Assembly: GCA_024449915.1 (NCBI GenBank)
Contig: JAMZAV010004965.1
Coordinates: 62,001-126,000, forward strand
Reading direction: 5' to 3'
From: Sweltsa coloradensis
Lineage: Eukaryota > Arthropoda > Insecta > Plecoptera > Chloroperlidae
Length of the DNA: 64,000 bases
Made by a program: the position numbers and the translations under genes. This document shows positions 11,306 to 21,360 of the stretch, one piece after another. A model generated the notes under the pieces. That model ran no database searches. It saw only the letters and a program-made list of their open reading frames with translations, and was not told the DNA's origin. Each line of letters opens with the position of its first letter. The first letter of the stretch is position 1.

Positions 11306-12086
11306 TTGGATGAGCGAAGCGAAGACTTCAATTTCACCGACCCCCCAAAAAATTTAGCTCGGTAGTTTTTTTTTTTTTTTTTCTGTCTGTTTGTTCGCTC
11401 TCTACCGGGCAAACGGCATATGCGATCCTGATGAAAATTTGAGGGGACCTTTGAAATCTCTGAACTTAGACTTGCTACGTTTTTGGGTACAATCGAAGAA
11501 ATTTCTCATGATATCATACTTTTACGATTTTTTTCGATTTTTTAGTGCGATATTTTCGTGACATTTGGGCCGATTTGACCAAACGGGTGGGGCTACAACG
11601 TTCATATTTCACAAAGCACATTAAGGTTATGGTGATGTATTGACGTTTGAAAGAAAAAGTTGAAAAAGTTAGCCGAATCTATAGAAATAAAGGTTTTAAT
11701 TTGAGTTTTTTGAGGTGTTTTAAAAATTAAAAACTTTATTTCTATAGATTCTGGCTAAATTTTTCAACTTTTTCTTTCAAAAGTCAATACATCACCCTTA
11801 CCTTAATGTCCATGTGAAATATGAACGTTGTAGCCCCACCCGTTTGGTCAGAATCCGCCCAAATAGCACGAAAATATAGATATTAGATCTTTCTCACAGC
11901 CTTGTATGAAAACTTCACAGGAGATTTTATACCTTACTCACAGCCTTGTTACAAACAATCAAAGATCCAACAGACCTAATGATTGTTTTGTATGGGCTGT
12001 TATTTTAAATTAATATTAAAATTTTATTACAATTAAAAAGCTCATCCATCAACGCGACTAAAAAAAGCGTTTGCGAAGCTTCCTAG
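11306..12086 (+). mobile_element. HINE type A with an internal ~150-bp palindrome
   Basis: Starts TTGGATGAGCGAAGCGAAGA and ends GCTCATCCATCAACGCGACT, then the hairpin and CTTCCTAG. The type A body contains CTCTACCGGGCAAACGGCAT and CCAAACGGGTGGGGCTACAA. Unlike other copies, the block 11,551-11,700 is repeated inverted at 11,730-11,879, making a foldback in the middle, followed by ~200 bp not seen in other copies. No ORF of note. Confidence 0.75.
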
Positions 12087-12099
12087 CTATAATCAATGT

Positions 12100-12650
12100 T
12101 TGGATGAGCGCAGCGAGCGAAGCGAAGACTTCAATTTCACTGACCCCCAAAAAAATTTAGCTCGGGTGTTTTTTGTTTGTATGTTTGTTTTTTGTTTTTC
12201 TGTCTGTTTGTTCGCTCTCTACCGGGCAAACGGCATATGCGATCAAGATGAAAATTTGAGGGGACCTTCGTTTTCTCTGAAAATATTTTTCATGAATATC
12301 GTACTTTTACGATTTTTTTCGTTTTTTAGTGCGATATTTTCGTCACATTTGGGCCGATTCTGACCAAACGGGTGGGGCTACAACGTTCAGATTTCACATG
12401 GACATGAAGGTTATGGTGATGTAGTACCTTTTGAAAGAAAAAATTGAAAAAGTTAACCAGAATCCATAGAAATAAAGGTTTTAATATGAGTTTTTTGAGG
12501 TTTATAATGACAATTATCTAGTAACAATAGAAACTTGACAACAATCACCTACAATGCATTCAAAAAGCACCTGCGAAGGAAAAGTGGTCCTACGCAAACA
12601 AAAAACTAACAAAAAACAGCTCATCCATCAACGCGGCGGGACTTTCCTAG
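12100..12650 (+). mobile_element. HINE type A, complete, 13 bp after the previous copy
   Basis: Starts TTTGGATGAGCGCAGCGAGC and ends AGCTCATCCATCAACGCGGC followed by GGGACTTTCCTAG and T. It follows the preceding HINE with only 13 bp between. Near-tandem placement is common for Helitron-related elements, which may insert next to each other or amplify in tandem. The interior matches the copies at 49.1 and 51.8 kb. Confidence 0.75.
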
Positions 12651-13235
12651 TGTATATAACACTACTACATATACTTATCACGGAAGGTGAATTAACGAAA
12701 CATTGTGCTGAGAAAAGCATGCAATGTGTGATTTATTAAGAGGTGTCTACGGAGACAAATTGCATCGTTTATGGCACGCCTGCTTGCTGTGACAGCGCAG
12801 AGTATTTGAGAAGCGCGCTTCTTGTCGCATTTTTTAACATTTCGCTAATATCCCATTAAGAAAGTTAGAAAGTATAGTAGAAAATTATACATGATCAAAA
12901 CGACCGTTCCAGAAAAACTACTGGCCAAACCAACTCGCTACCTTCCCGTGGTTTGGCCTGTGAGTATGGGAGTAGTGTATTCCCCAAAACTAAGGGCGAT
13001 CTCTGGCCGATTGGGGTGCGTGTTGCAGAGAGAGCTCTCGCGCAACTTTTTATCACACCTTTCTTCATTCACACAGCCGAACTCATATTTATTTTCTACT
13101 TTCACATTTTTCGTCTCCACACTTGCCGGCCCTCTCTGCAACAAGTACTCCACCGTTCCCACCCAGTTTAACCCATCCTATCCAACATCCTCTCTCCTTT
13201 CCATTATCTCCTGTGGCTGATATCATTTTGTAAAC
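12651..13235. other. Unassigned; may include decayed LINE sequence
   Basis: An ORF at 12,891-13,220 (+) lacks a clear domain. Its position just upstream of a retrotransposon C-terminus suggests it may be decayed ORF2 (between RT and the C-terminal part), but I cannot identify a motif. Confidence 0.35.
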
Positions 13236-13605
13236 AAAAGTTTAAAGAGCAATGGCAATATTTCTGGAACAAGATAGAAAACAATAAATTGCGCCAAATC
13301 AAGAATAGCACGGCAGCCTGGATCTCTTCACGTCGCTCCTCTCGCCGTGAAGAAGTGGTTTTCCCCTGGCTCGTTTAAGAATCGGGCACACATACCTCAC
13401 TCACGGATATCTTCTAAGAGGTGAAGATCCTCCCATTTGTGATGAGTGTGGCGAAGTTTTAGCTATAAAACACGTTTTAGAAACCTGTACAAAATATAGT
13501 AGTGATAGAAAAGATTTTAAATTAAAACCTTCCCTCAAAGAAATTTATCGGACAACTCCAAGACAAGCGATAATGTTATCTAGGGCGACGGTCTTCGCCC
13601 GGCAG
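13236..13605 (+). pseudogene. Jockey/I-type LINE ORF2, C-terminal fragment
   Basis: One frame gives EQWQYFWNKIENNKLRQIK and TAAWISSRRSSRREEVV up to about 13,370. After one frameshift, another gives ARLRIGHTYLTHGYLLRGED, PPICDECGEV, IKHVLETC and a DRKDF-type tail. The RLRIGHTxLTHGxLLxGE block with a C-x2-C, H, C cluster is a well-known C-terminal signature of Jockey- and I-type non-LTR retrotransposon ORF2. The single shift (near TTTTCCCC, a homopolymer) may be assembly error or true decay. No intact RT is visible upstream. Confidence 0.8.
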
Positions 13606-13900
13606 ACAAGCGCATGCGACTGCTTAGGCGACACGAACTCCTGCCCTGTATACAGCTACCAGAGTTGGGGGGTTTTCAGCTATCTACACACGCCGCCCCG
13701 AAAGAGTTACAATCTTGAAACTCGGTATATGACCTGGTATGTGGTCGATGACATACCAAAAAAAAAATCAACCCGATCCGACAACTCGTTCTGTGTTAAA
13801 AAAAGGCTCTCAACATCGTCAAATTCCTTTCGGCTGGCTGGTGGCTGGGTGGGTGGGTGGGTGGGTGGCTGGTTAGTTCTCCGCGGAGATTAATTTAGCC
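13606..13900. other. Unassigned; includes a (GGGT)n run
   Basis: A GGGTGGGTGGGTGGGTGGCT microsatellite lies at about 13,840-13,872. The ORF at 13,573-13,893 starts in the LINE fragment and ends in this run and is not a gene. Confidence 0.5.
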
Positions 13901-13904
13901 ACAG

Positions 13905-14640
13905 AGGGAAAAAGGTAAATCTTAGAACTATGAAACTTGGACCACACTTAGATGTCTTCAGACGCAGTGGACTTTTGCTTTCAAAACCAAATCGGGTAAC
14001 AGCGACCGGAGAAAATCTAAATTTGGATGATAAACAAAACGCGTTAATTACCAAGGCGTGGTAATTTGTACAAACTTTAAATTAAACATGCTATTAACCA
14101 TTATAAAAATATCTTGCGTCCAAAACACAAGGGGCTAATTTGGGATGACCATGGGCCCAAAAATGACAAAAAACATATCTGAACTTAAGAAATGAATCAT
14201 TCAAAAAAAACGCTACAACTGAGATGTTTCAAACGTGGAATACGTTTTGATATCTCTCATTCTTTATCACTTTTTAATATGGAAAGCAAAAATTGGGTAA
14301 CGGGTACCGGAGAAATCAAAATTATGAAAAAAAGGTAATTCCGTACTCTTATGAATAAAACGCTATACTGAGAAAACGGTTCATCTTAGAACTTTGAAAC
14401 TTGGGCCACACTCAGATGTACCTCAATAACCAAAACCGGGCAATTGGGACCGGGGAAAATCAAAAACAAAATCAAAACGCGTAATTACTCAGGCGTAAGT
14501 AATTTGTACAAGTTTGAAATTTTAAAAATGCTCTTAACCATTATAAATTCTAGTGCTTAAACACAAGGGTTTTCTTTGGGGGGGCCGTGAGCCCAAAAAT
14601 GACAAAAAACAACTTTGAACTTAACAAATTTAAACATTCA
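13905..14640. repeat. ~465-bp direct duplication, two diverged copies
   Basis: Words such as ATCTTAGAAC..TTGAAACTTG, GAAAATC, AACGCG..AATTAC, TTAACCATTATAAA and GCCCAAAAATGACAAAAAAC occur in the same order in 13,915-14,190 and 14,380-14,640. The copies differ by many substitutions and indels. No coding signal. Confidence 0.7.
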
Positions 14641-14685
14641 AAGTCCATCATTTACACCTTTATAGCAACGAACGACAAAAAGATG

Positions 14686-15184
14686 TAATATCCAACCAAA
14701 TACATTAAAAAAAAAAAATACGGCAGCCAAACTCTCCTTCAAAAGTCTTCGGCTGTGAATGCTGTGAGATATAGAAGTTGAGCCAAGCTTTTTATTCTTT
14801 CTCCCCTAGTTTCGCTTTGAAAAAGGTAAGATCATTTCGCCTGTTGACGACGCCAAGCCAACGATTTTTGTGGTAAGAAGTAAATTTTAAACTCGAAATC
14901 ATAAAAAAAATTCTTGGCCATGAACCAAATTCAATGGCCAAGCCATTTTTATCATTTCGAGTTTAAAATTTTTTTTCTTTTTTACCACAAAAAACGTTGG
15001 CTTGGCGCTCGTCAACAGGGAAATGATCTTACTTATTTTCAAAGCGAAACTAGGGAGAAAGAATAAAAAGCTTGGCTCAACTTCTATATCTCACAGCATT
15101 CACAGCAGAAGACTTTTGAAGGAGAGCTTGGCTGCCGTTTTTTTTTTTTTTTTTTTACAAATTTTTGTATTTGGTTGGATTAAT
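14686..15184. repeat. Near-perfect ~500-bp palindrome (foldback element)
   Basis: The left arm (about 14,686-14,920) contains CCAACCAAATAC, CGGCAGCCAA, GTTGAGCCAAGC and GCCAAGCCAACG. The right arm (about 14,955-15,184) carries the exact inverse order. Arms of ~230 bp flank a spacer of a few tens of bases. Identity is high apart from small indels, and poly-A/poly-T tracts lie at the outer third. It could be a foldback-type MITE or a source of long hairpin RNA. The 72-codon ORF inside is fortuitous. Confidence 0.9.
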
Positions 15185-15843
15185 TTCTTACGTAAAGTAA
15201 ACCTTTTAAATTCAATTTGAAATTCATACATATTTAGCAATCAGAAAATTCGATGGGCACTGATAACTTTACTGTTTTGTGCCCTAAAACCCCAATAACT
15301 AACCCTAACAAAAGTTGACTCCAGCTTCTCAAATCTAGAGCTCGCCGTACGCGTAGAAATGCTCATCGGGACAACAGGAGAATCATGTGCATAAGAAAAA
15401 TGAAAAAAAATGTGTACAAACTAGAACATACCCATAAAGATAATAATTGTTTTCAATTAGTGCATATATTTTACTAGGGGTAGCTTTAACCAGGCGCCGC
15501 CATTGAAAGGCGTTTATTCTAGAATCCTCTTTCAAAACATTGTTAAGTTGTTTTAAGCTAAGTTACTATGCCGTAAGAGAAACAATAGTTGTTTCCCGCG
15601 CACATCTAGAAAACATTTAGTTGAAATGAGGACGTGTTGTTTGATAAAACTTGCACAGATCCATCCAAAAACATACTATAGTTTCAAACTTTTCTTTAAA
15701 TAAGAGGTGAAAAAGTGGCCCAGAATGGGCCTTTTGAGAAATACTCTGGATTTGGCATTTAAGCGATTTAGAAAAGTTGGCCCCTGCTTATAGCAATGCA
15801 ACTACCTTCGTTGTGAGTAATATTGCTCGAAGTAGGTCGTTCT
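15185..15843. other. Unassigned
   Basis: No gene, repeat or RNA recognised in this AT-rich stretch. Confidence 0.4.
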
Positions 15844-16168
15844 CTCCGACTGTCTTCGCTGACGTTATCTCTGCTCCTTGTACGGTCTGCAGCGCACATC
15901 ACTCCGACTGTCTTCGCTGACGTTATCTCTGCTCCTTGTACGGTCCGGTCATTGAAAGCTAGGGAGAGTGGGCCTGAGCTAGGGAAGACCAGGGACTAGT
16001 CTGGAGCGCACATCAATACGACTTACAGCGCACGGAGGGAGGGAACGCTGCTCCTTGTACGGTCCGGTCATTGAAAGCTAGGGAGAGTAGGCCTGAGCTA
16101 GGGAAGACCAGGGACTAGTCTGGAGCGCACATCAATACGACTACAGCGCACGGAGCAGGGAACGCGAC
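15844..16168. repeat. Nested tandem duplications (58 bp x2, 119 bp x2)
   Basis: CTCCGACTGTCTTCGCTGAC starts at 15,844 and again at 15,902 (58-bp shift). GCTCCTTGTACGGTCCGGTC starts at 15,931 and 16,050 (119-bp shift), with GAAAGCTAGGGAGAG and AGGGACTAGTCTGGAGCGCA in both units. Near identity of the copies points to a recent event. Confidence 0.9.
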
Positions 16169-16760
16169 TCTAATGATAAATAAATCAAACTTTGCACGCT
16201 ACCCATTACGGCATTACGAAGCTTAGAAGAGCTTCGATGGAACGGCCGAGGATTATTATGCCACGTTATTTTAAATTTAAGTTTATTCAAAAATATACGT
16301 TATATCAAACATAGCTTCTCTGTTTTGTTACGTACTCTAATCTAAAATAATCGCTTTCTGTTTAAGAAACGAAACAACAGTAGAGTTTCAATTTTATGGC
16401 ATATTTTCAAAAAAAAATATATAATAATGCTAGGTAGTAGTAGCAAGACCCTTTTCTGTCCGCCCGTCTGTTACGTTTCACGATAAAAACCGAACAAGAC
16501 CTCCGGTTCTTTTTCTTAACATGGCAATACAGACTGTTTCTGTTTCATATAGAGCTCACGATACATTACCGAGATAAAACTCTGTAATATTGACGGTACC
16601 CTTTTTAAAAATTATTGATGAAAGAAAAATACATAATATAAAATGGAACTTTATTTTCCACAGTTATTCACCATCTAGTCGGTGAGGAGACATCCAACCT
16701 TTGTGCTGCCAGGAAGCTGTGCCATGTCTTGCGGCTAAACCGACTCTAAAATATTTTATT
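16169..16760. other. Unassigned; minus-strand dispersed repeat near 16,440-16,520
   Basis: The reverse complement of 16,440-16,520 shares GTTTTTATCGTGA and a GACGGGCGGACAGAAAAG-like end with 5.75 kb and 62.87 kb. A possible acceptor and a 27-codon open stretch near 16,665-16,745 are too weak to call an exon. Confidence 0.35.
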
Positions 16761-16995
16761 TGGTAAGTAAATAAATAAATAAATAAATAAATTAATTAAT
16801 ACATAATTAAATAAATATATAAATAAATATATTCACATTTAGAGTCTACCCACCCAGTCGCATATAACCGGCTGACACGATTACACCCGCAAGCGGCGCC
16901 ATAATCAACAAGGCTTATTCTGGACAACTTGGAATTTTATTATTTATAGGCCTACCTCGTTGCTAGGACGGTTCCAAAATCATTACTTAATCAAC
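16761..16995 (-). mobile_element. Single-unit copy of the 74-bp-array element
   Basis: In reverse complement it reads GGAACCGTCCTAGCAACGAG, then GATTATGGCGCCGCTTGCGG, GAATCGTGTC-like, ACTGGGTGGGTAGACTCTAA and an AT-rich TTTAT tail. This is the same order as 4.38-5.26 kb, but with one copy of the unit instead of about nine. Confidence 0.7.
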
Positions 16996-17435
16996 AACCA
17001 ATACAATGGCAGCTTCCTTAGAAAACAACTTACAGTTACTAACGGATGGGCCAAATAAAATATATCATCCCTTACGCAAGGCTTGGAGCTGCGCGCGCTG
17101 CATTCATTGTAAAGTGAACTCGTCGAGAACGTCTCTACATAACCCAGGCAATCTGGCTAATAAGCGATCACTTCTCACTTGTTAAGTTGCCATGTACTTA
17201 ACACGCCGCGGAAACTTCCACGTTCCACCGCGATCTTGAACTTTCTTCCTTAGGGAGGCTTCAGATGTGGGTCCGTTCTGAATCGATCCCAAATGAAGCG
17301 GGAACAATCTGGAAGGCTCCCAGCTTTCACGTGGTAGCAGAAGCACTCTAGACTCTGGGAGCTGCGGTGGTAATGACCACTTGCAATTAGTTGAATGTCA
17401 AAAGCCCTTTTTATATTAAATATAGAATTATGATG
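16996..17435. other. Unassigned
   Basis: No supported feature; a few CpG-containing words but no ORF or TE boundary. Confidence 0.35.
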
Positions 17436-17905
17436 TCAGTTACGCCCTTTTGCCACCATTTATCAAGACGCCAGCAACGAAGCTCGGGGAAGATGTTCAC
17501 TTTTATCTCGTATGAATACTTAATAATTTGCATATATATGAATGTCAATAAGTTTGTTAAGACTGAAAATAACATATCTTCGTCACTTACGCCCTTTTGC
17601 CACCATGTATCAAGACACACTGGTCGAAGAAAAGGGAACAATTTCACGTTTCCGTCGTATGAATACATAATAATTTGCACATTGTGTCAAAATGTATTGA
17701 AATTGAAAATATCATACTTTTGGCACTTACGCCCTTTTGCCACGCACGAGTTGAAGCTTATGACTGATTTTAACTTCACTGACGTAGAAATATTAAATAA
17801 TTTGTACAAATTAGTGTAAAAAAATGGTTGAAATTGAAAATAAAACATTTTTGGCACTTACGCCCTTTTGCCACTATATCTCAAGACGCACGAGGCGGAG
17901 CTTAG
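17436..17905 (+). repeat. Diverged 130-147-bp tandem repeat, four units
   Basis: TTACGCCCTTTTGCCAC recurs at about 17,440, 17,588, 17,728 and 17,860, giving spacings of 147, 140 and 131 bp. It is followed by TATCAAGACGC-like and TCGTATGAATAC-like words. A 142-codon ORF (17,391-17,819) runs across three units and its peptide repeats TPFCHH..SR and SYEY.IIC. Internal repetition and lack of domain make it a repeat translation rather than a gene, though an open frame over three diverged units is mildly unusual. Confidence 0.8.
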
Positions 17906-18002
17906 GGGACTTTTCAACTATTGTTTAGAATGATCAACTGAACATGTGTGCAAATTTTCAGCTTGTTCGGAATTTTGTCCAGGTAAAAGTCTTCCACTCC
18001 TG

Positions 18003-18754
18003 GGCCCCGATTCATGTACATTTATCCCGGGTATAAGTGGTATAAGGACGGTATAATGCAGGACATGGCAGGATAAGGCCTGGTTATGTCTGAGCAACTC
18101 TCATCCAATCAGAAATTTTCAATCCAACAAGTACAACAAATGTTTTTTCCACTGCATTCCACAGCCATTGTAAATCAGCAGATTTGCAAAAGAACACTAA
18201 AAATTTGCACCATCTTTTGTTTCACATTTTTATTTATTGACAGAAGATTGTGTGAGATCATTAAAAGAAAAGAAAAGGCGTATTATTGCCGTAAATTTTG
18301 GAATAGCCTAGGACTATCATACTATTGTCCATCTGCATAAGGCTTTTAGTAATCAAAACTAGTTATTTGTGCGGGATTTGTGTCAAAACAAGGTCGTGCA
18401 GGCCTAGGGTTGCCTAGGAGAGGCCAAGGGCTTGTCAAACGTGTTATGTTAGTATAAATTTTATCTAGTCCTATAGCCTAATCGAACTTTAGGCCTACAC
18501 TGTTGTATTATGAATAATTTTCTACATCTGGGCCTAGACCCGAGACGGTTTCTGATTTGTTTTATGAGGGTAATGACAACTTTTCTCGTTTTACACATAG
18601 ACGCAAAATTTAAAAATGTCCGCCATCTGTTTACATATTTTCTTATCCCCGTGCGAGGCGGGATAAGTCTTCATGAATTGGATTCGGAGTTATACCGCAC
18701 TTATACCACCTAACTCTGCTTATACCGGGATAAAAATGTACATGAATCGGGGCC
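18003..18754. mobile_element. PIF/Harbinger-like MITE, 752 bp
   Basis: Terminal inverted repeats start GGCCCCGATTCATGTACATT and continue through ATCCCGG..TATAAG; the right end is the inverse (TATACCGGGAT, GTACATGAATCGGGGCC). The element is flanked by CTG on both sides (18,000-18,002 and 18,755-18,757), a 3-bp target duplication of the CWG type known for PIF/Harbinger. No transposase. Diverged relatives are at 61,630-62,285 and, split, at 46,951-47,035 plus 47,750-48,020. Confidence 0.8.
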
Positions 18755-18757
18755 CTG

Positions 18758-19049
18758 GGCTCGACTTTGCGAAAAGAAGATAAAAATACACAACATGCCG
18801 TACGAAGGCTACAGAAAGAAACTTATGATGAGAAAAATAAAGAAACTTATGATGAGAAAAATACGGTTATTTCTCTATGAAAAATACATTGTTTAAAACA
18901 AAACAACATCACTCTTAAACATCAAATGAAGTTGAGTGTGGAATAAGAGGGCTGTGGGAAAAAGCAAGGTACAACAAAATGTGATTGATGCATGAACAAC
19001 AGTAAACGAAGGTTCGGTCATATTATTATATGTATCCCTTGGTTGTATA
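18758..19049. other. Unassigned
   Basis: A short direct duplication of AAGAAACTTATGATGAGAAA lies at 18,817-18,860. Nothing else supported. Confidence 0.5.
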
Positions 19050-19172
19050 GTAGGCGAGGCGACTATGACGCTGCTATGATAATTAAAAGTGCCTCCACCG
19101 GGGATTGAACCCAGGACCTTGGCTGTCCGGGCCGCTGCTTTTACCAACTGAGCTATGATTACACAAGACAAG
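19050..19172 (-). mobile_element. tRNA-derived SINE, family III
   Basis: In reverse complement an A-box-like ATAGCTCAGTTGGTAAAAGC and a B-box-like GGGTTCAATCCCCGG are spaced as in a tRNA, followed by a non-tRNA tail (CACTTTTAATTATCATAGCA). The 155-codon minus-strand ORF across it (18,893-19,360) contains AQLVKAAART..GSIPGGG, the usual peptide artefact of a tRNA-like SINE. Confidence 0.7.
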
Positions 19173-19313
19173 ATTAAATTATGTCTATTTCTTCGTTTGT
19201 TTATACATTGCTTATAACGTGTGTAGAGCAGATTGCACTGCCTATTAGGCTGATAAGAAATGAACTCGAAAAAAATGATGTAATTAATAATTGCCTTAAA
19301 AAAAACGTGGCAG

Positions 19314-19500
19314 TTACTAGAATTAAACCGCTGAAAGGGAGGTTTTATAATTACTAGCATTAAATCGCTGAAAGGAAGGTTTTATAATTACTAGCATTAA
19401 ATCGCTGAAAGGAAGGTTTTATAATTACTAGAATTAAACCGCTGAAAGGAAGGTTTTATAATTACTAGCATTAAATCGCTGAAAGGGAGGTTTTATAATC
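19314..19500. repeat. 37-bp tandem repeat, five copies
   Basis: Unit TTACTAGCATTAAATCGCTG followed by AAAGGAAGGTTTTATAA. Starts at 19,314 and 19,351 give the period. Copies alternate between two variants (GCATTAAATCG and GAATTAAACCG), so a higher-order unit may exist. Confidence 0.9.
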
Positions 19501-20140
19501 CTATACAAGACCTAATCGAAACCCACAACAAATTTGCAGAACGTGTTTATCTTTTAAAGTATAACTTAACTGAAACATTGTAAAATAAACACCGATTTGT
19601 CTATTCCTTCAGATAAACTGTCCATTATTACTACACGTAGGCCTTATGTGTATAAAGCTAAGGAGTGACCTAGTGGGGGTGGGGGAGGATATTATATTAC
19701 TGCACCGATAACGACAAATTCCACCCCTCTCTAGGGTGAGTTTTGACGGACACGGAATAACTTTGGCCACGAGTTATTGTGGGGGATACGACTTGTTGGA
19801 AGCGGGGGCTGTATGTATAGTCATTGGGGACACGTCATAGAGATACTAATAGGCTGCACTTTTATATCGTGCTGCATTGAGGCTACAATGTTTTCTTATT
19901 GTTATATCGTGCGCACTTGATATCATAAGTTACAATTCTAGTTCACAAATAATAATAGATAATAAAATAGATAATAAATAATAGAATGAGACAAGATTTA
20001 AAAATATTTTTAGAGAACGAAGCATCCCCAAATGTGAGTCAGTCTGTGTATTCATGAGTCACGTCTCACGATAAAATACAACATGGCATTTGTTGTCACT
20101 GCCTTTCATCAAGGATACAGACATTGTTGGGAGTCAGAGC
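19501..20140. other. Unassigned
   Basis: No gene or repeat boundary recognised. A run of ATAATAGATAATAAA words lies near 19,950-19,985. Confidence 0.4.
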
Positions 20141-20428
20141 GTGGAGATGGACGTCCTCTAGTATAAGCCCGGCACCTCCACCAAACACAAGAAGAGCGGT
20201 CAGCTGTGCCTCCTATGTTGGGTACTCCCGTACTCGTGGAGATGGACGTCCTCTAGTATAAGCCCGGCACCTCCACCAAACACAAGAAAAGCGGTCAGCT
20301 GTGCCTCCTATGTTAAGTACTCCCGCACTCGTGGAGATGGACGTCCTCTAGTATAAGCCCGGCACCTCCACCAAACACAAGAAGAGCGGTCAGCTGTGCC
20401 TCCTATGTTGGGTACTCCCGCACTCGTG
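20141..20428. repeat. 95-bp tandem repeat, three near-identical copies
   Basis: GTGGAGATGGACGTCCTCTA begins at 20,141, 20,236 and 20,331, an exact 95-bp period with only a few differences. Each unit holds AAGCCCGGCACCTCCACCAA, sharing CCCGGCACCTCCACC with the 50-bp array at 8.4 kb. The minus-strand ORF at 20,308-20,490 reads this repeat. Confidence 0.95.
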
Positions 20429-20888
20429 CTTGTTGCAATCACGTCTGGGCCCGGGTCGGTAGTGTAATGTGGTTGAAGTGTATTATACACAATACAGAGT
20501 ACTAACTATTGAGCTGATACGGATTCAGTCGAGTATTATAATTATACTATATATCTAGATTCTGAACATCACTGTGTTGTTTCGTTTCGCTAACAGTGGA
20601 GGCCTAAGTCGCATCACCTCCCCTTCCCCTCCCCTAGCTAAACCGGGGAGCTATGAAACGAGGGCTGCCGTCCCTTCAAACGGGCATTGTGTTTTTACGA
20701 CGAGGAATAGGTCTCCGGCCCCCTTTTCAGGACGGGGGTGGGGGGTGGTTATAGTTAATAATGAACATTCCGCGTAGCTCGCGGTAACAGGGGTGGTAAA
20801 TACAGAGGGGAGGGTAGATCCATGTTTGTGTGGGGCGGAAGCCATGTTTATTTAAAATATTCGTCCCGATCCTGGAACTAACTTTGAT
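20429..20888. other. Unassigned
   Basis: Short antisense ORFs at 20,574-20,777 and 20,651-20,845 show no domain. No splice context. Confidence 0.4.
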
Positions 20889-21045
20889 TACTCGATTCAT
20901 GGTTAGCTGAGAAAAACACTCACGTATAGGTAGAATTGTTAATTGTAAATATCTAGAAACTTAAAAATGCATCTAGACCAGGGATAGAACCCGGGTCTTT
21001 CGCTTGATGAACGGACGTAATAACTACTAGGGCATGCGAGCGGGT
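20889..21045 (-). mobile_element. tRNA-derived SINE, family I (diverged)
   Basis: The reverse complement has GCCCTAGTAGTTATTACG (A-box region) and CCCGGGTTCTATCCCTGG (B box), then TTTTTAAGTTTCTAGATATT, CAATTCTACCTATACGTGAG and TGTTTTTC with a terminal ATTACTCGATT-like... end. This tail matches the SINEs at 26.54 and 36.38 kb. Confidence 0.7.
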
Positions 21046-21360
21046 ATTTTCATAACTTCTGTGTTGTTGGGACATCCGACATTGTATATCCGAATGGATG
21101 GAAAAGTTAGTACAGTAGGTTAGGCTAATAGTTTCTTTTAAAAAAAGTAAACAGACAAAATATTTAGTGGCAAAAATTTTAACCCAATTTTCCCCATACC
21201 GCCCCGGACAAAATTAGGAGAAAGTGTTTTTTTTAGGACATTAAAGAATTTTGTTTTATAAAACATATTTGGGTCCGTCAAAACCCCGCCTTGTGCTTTA
21301 GGGGCCCATTTGGAAAAGGGGCGGCGTTTCATTTTTTTACAAACCAATTTGTGAATGTGA
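21046..21360. other. Start of the second low-quality block
   Basis: From about 21,120 homopolymers increase. No feature. Confidence 0.5.

Noticed and set aside
16665..16750. Short exon with TTCCACAG acceptor and GGTAAGT donor
   Set aside because: The only open frame stops before the donor and the segment adjoins a repeat; splice-like words occur by chance in AT-rich DNA.
18893..19360. 155-codon minus-strand ORF
   Set aside because: It spans a tRNA-derived SINE; the AQLVKAAART/GSIPGGG peptide is the usual translation artefact of such SINEs.
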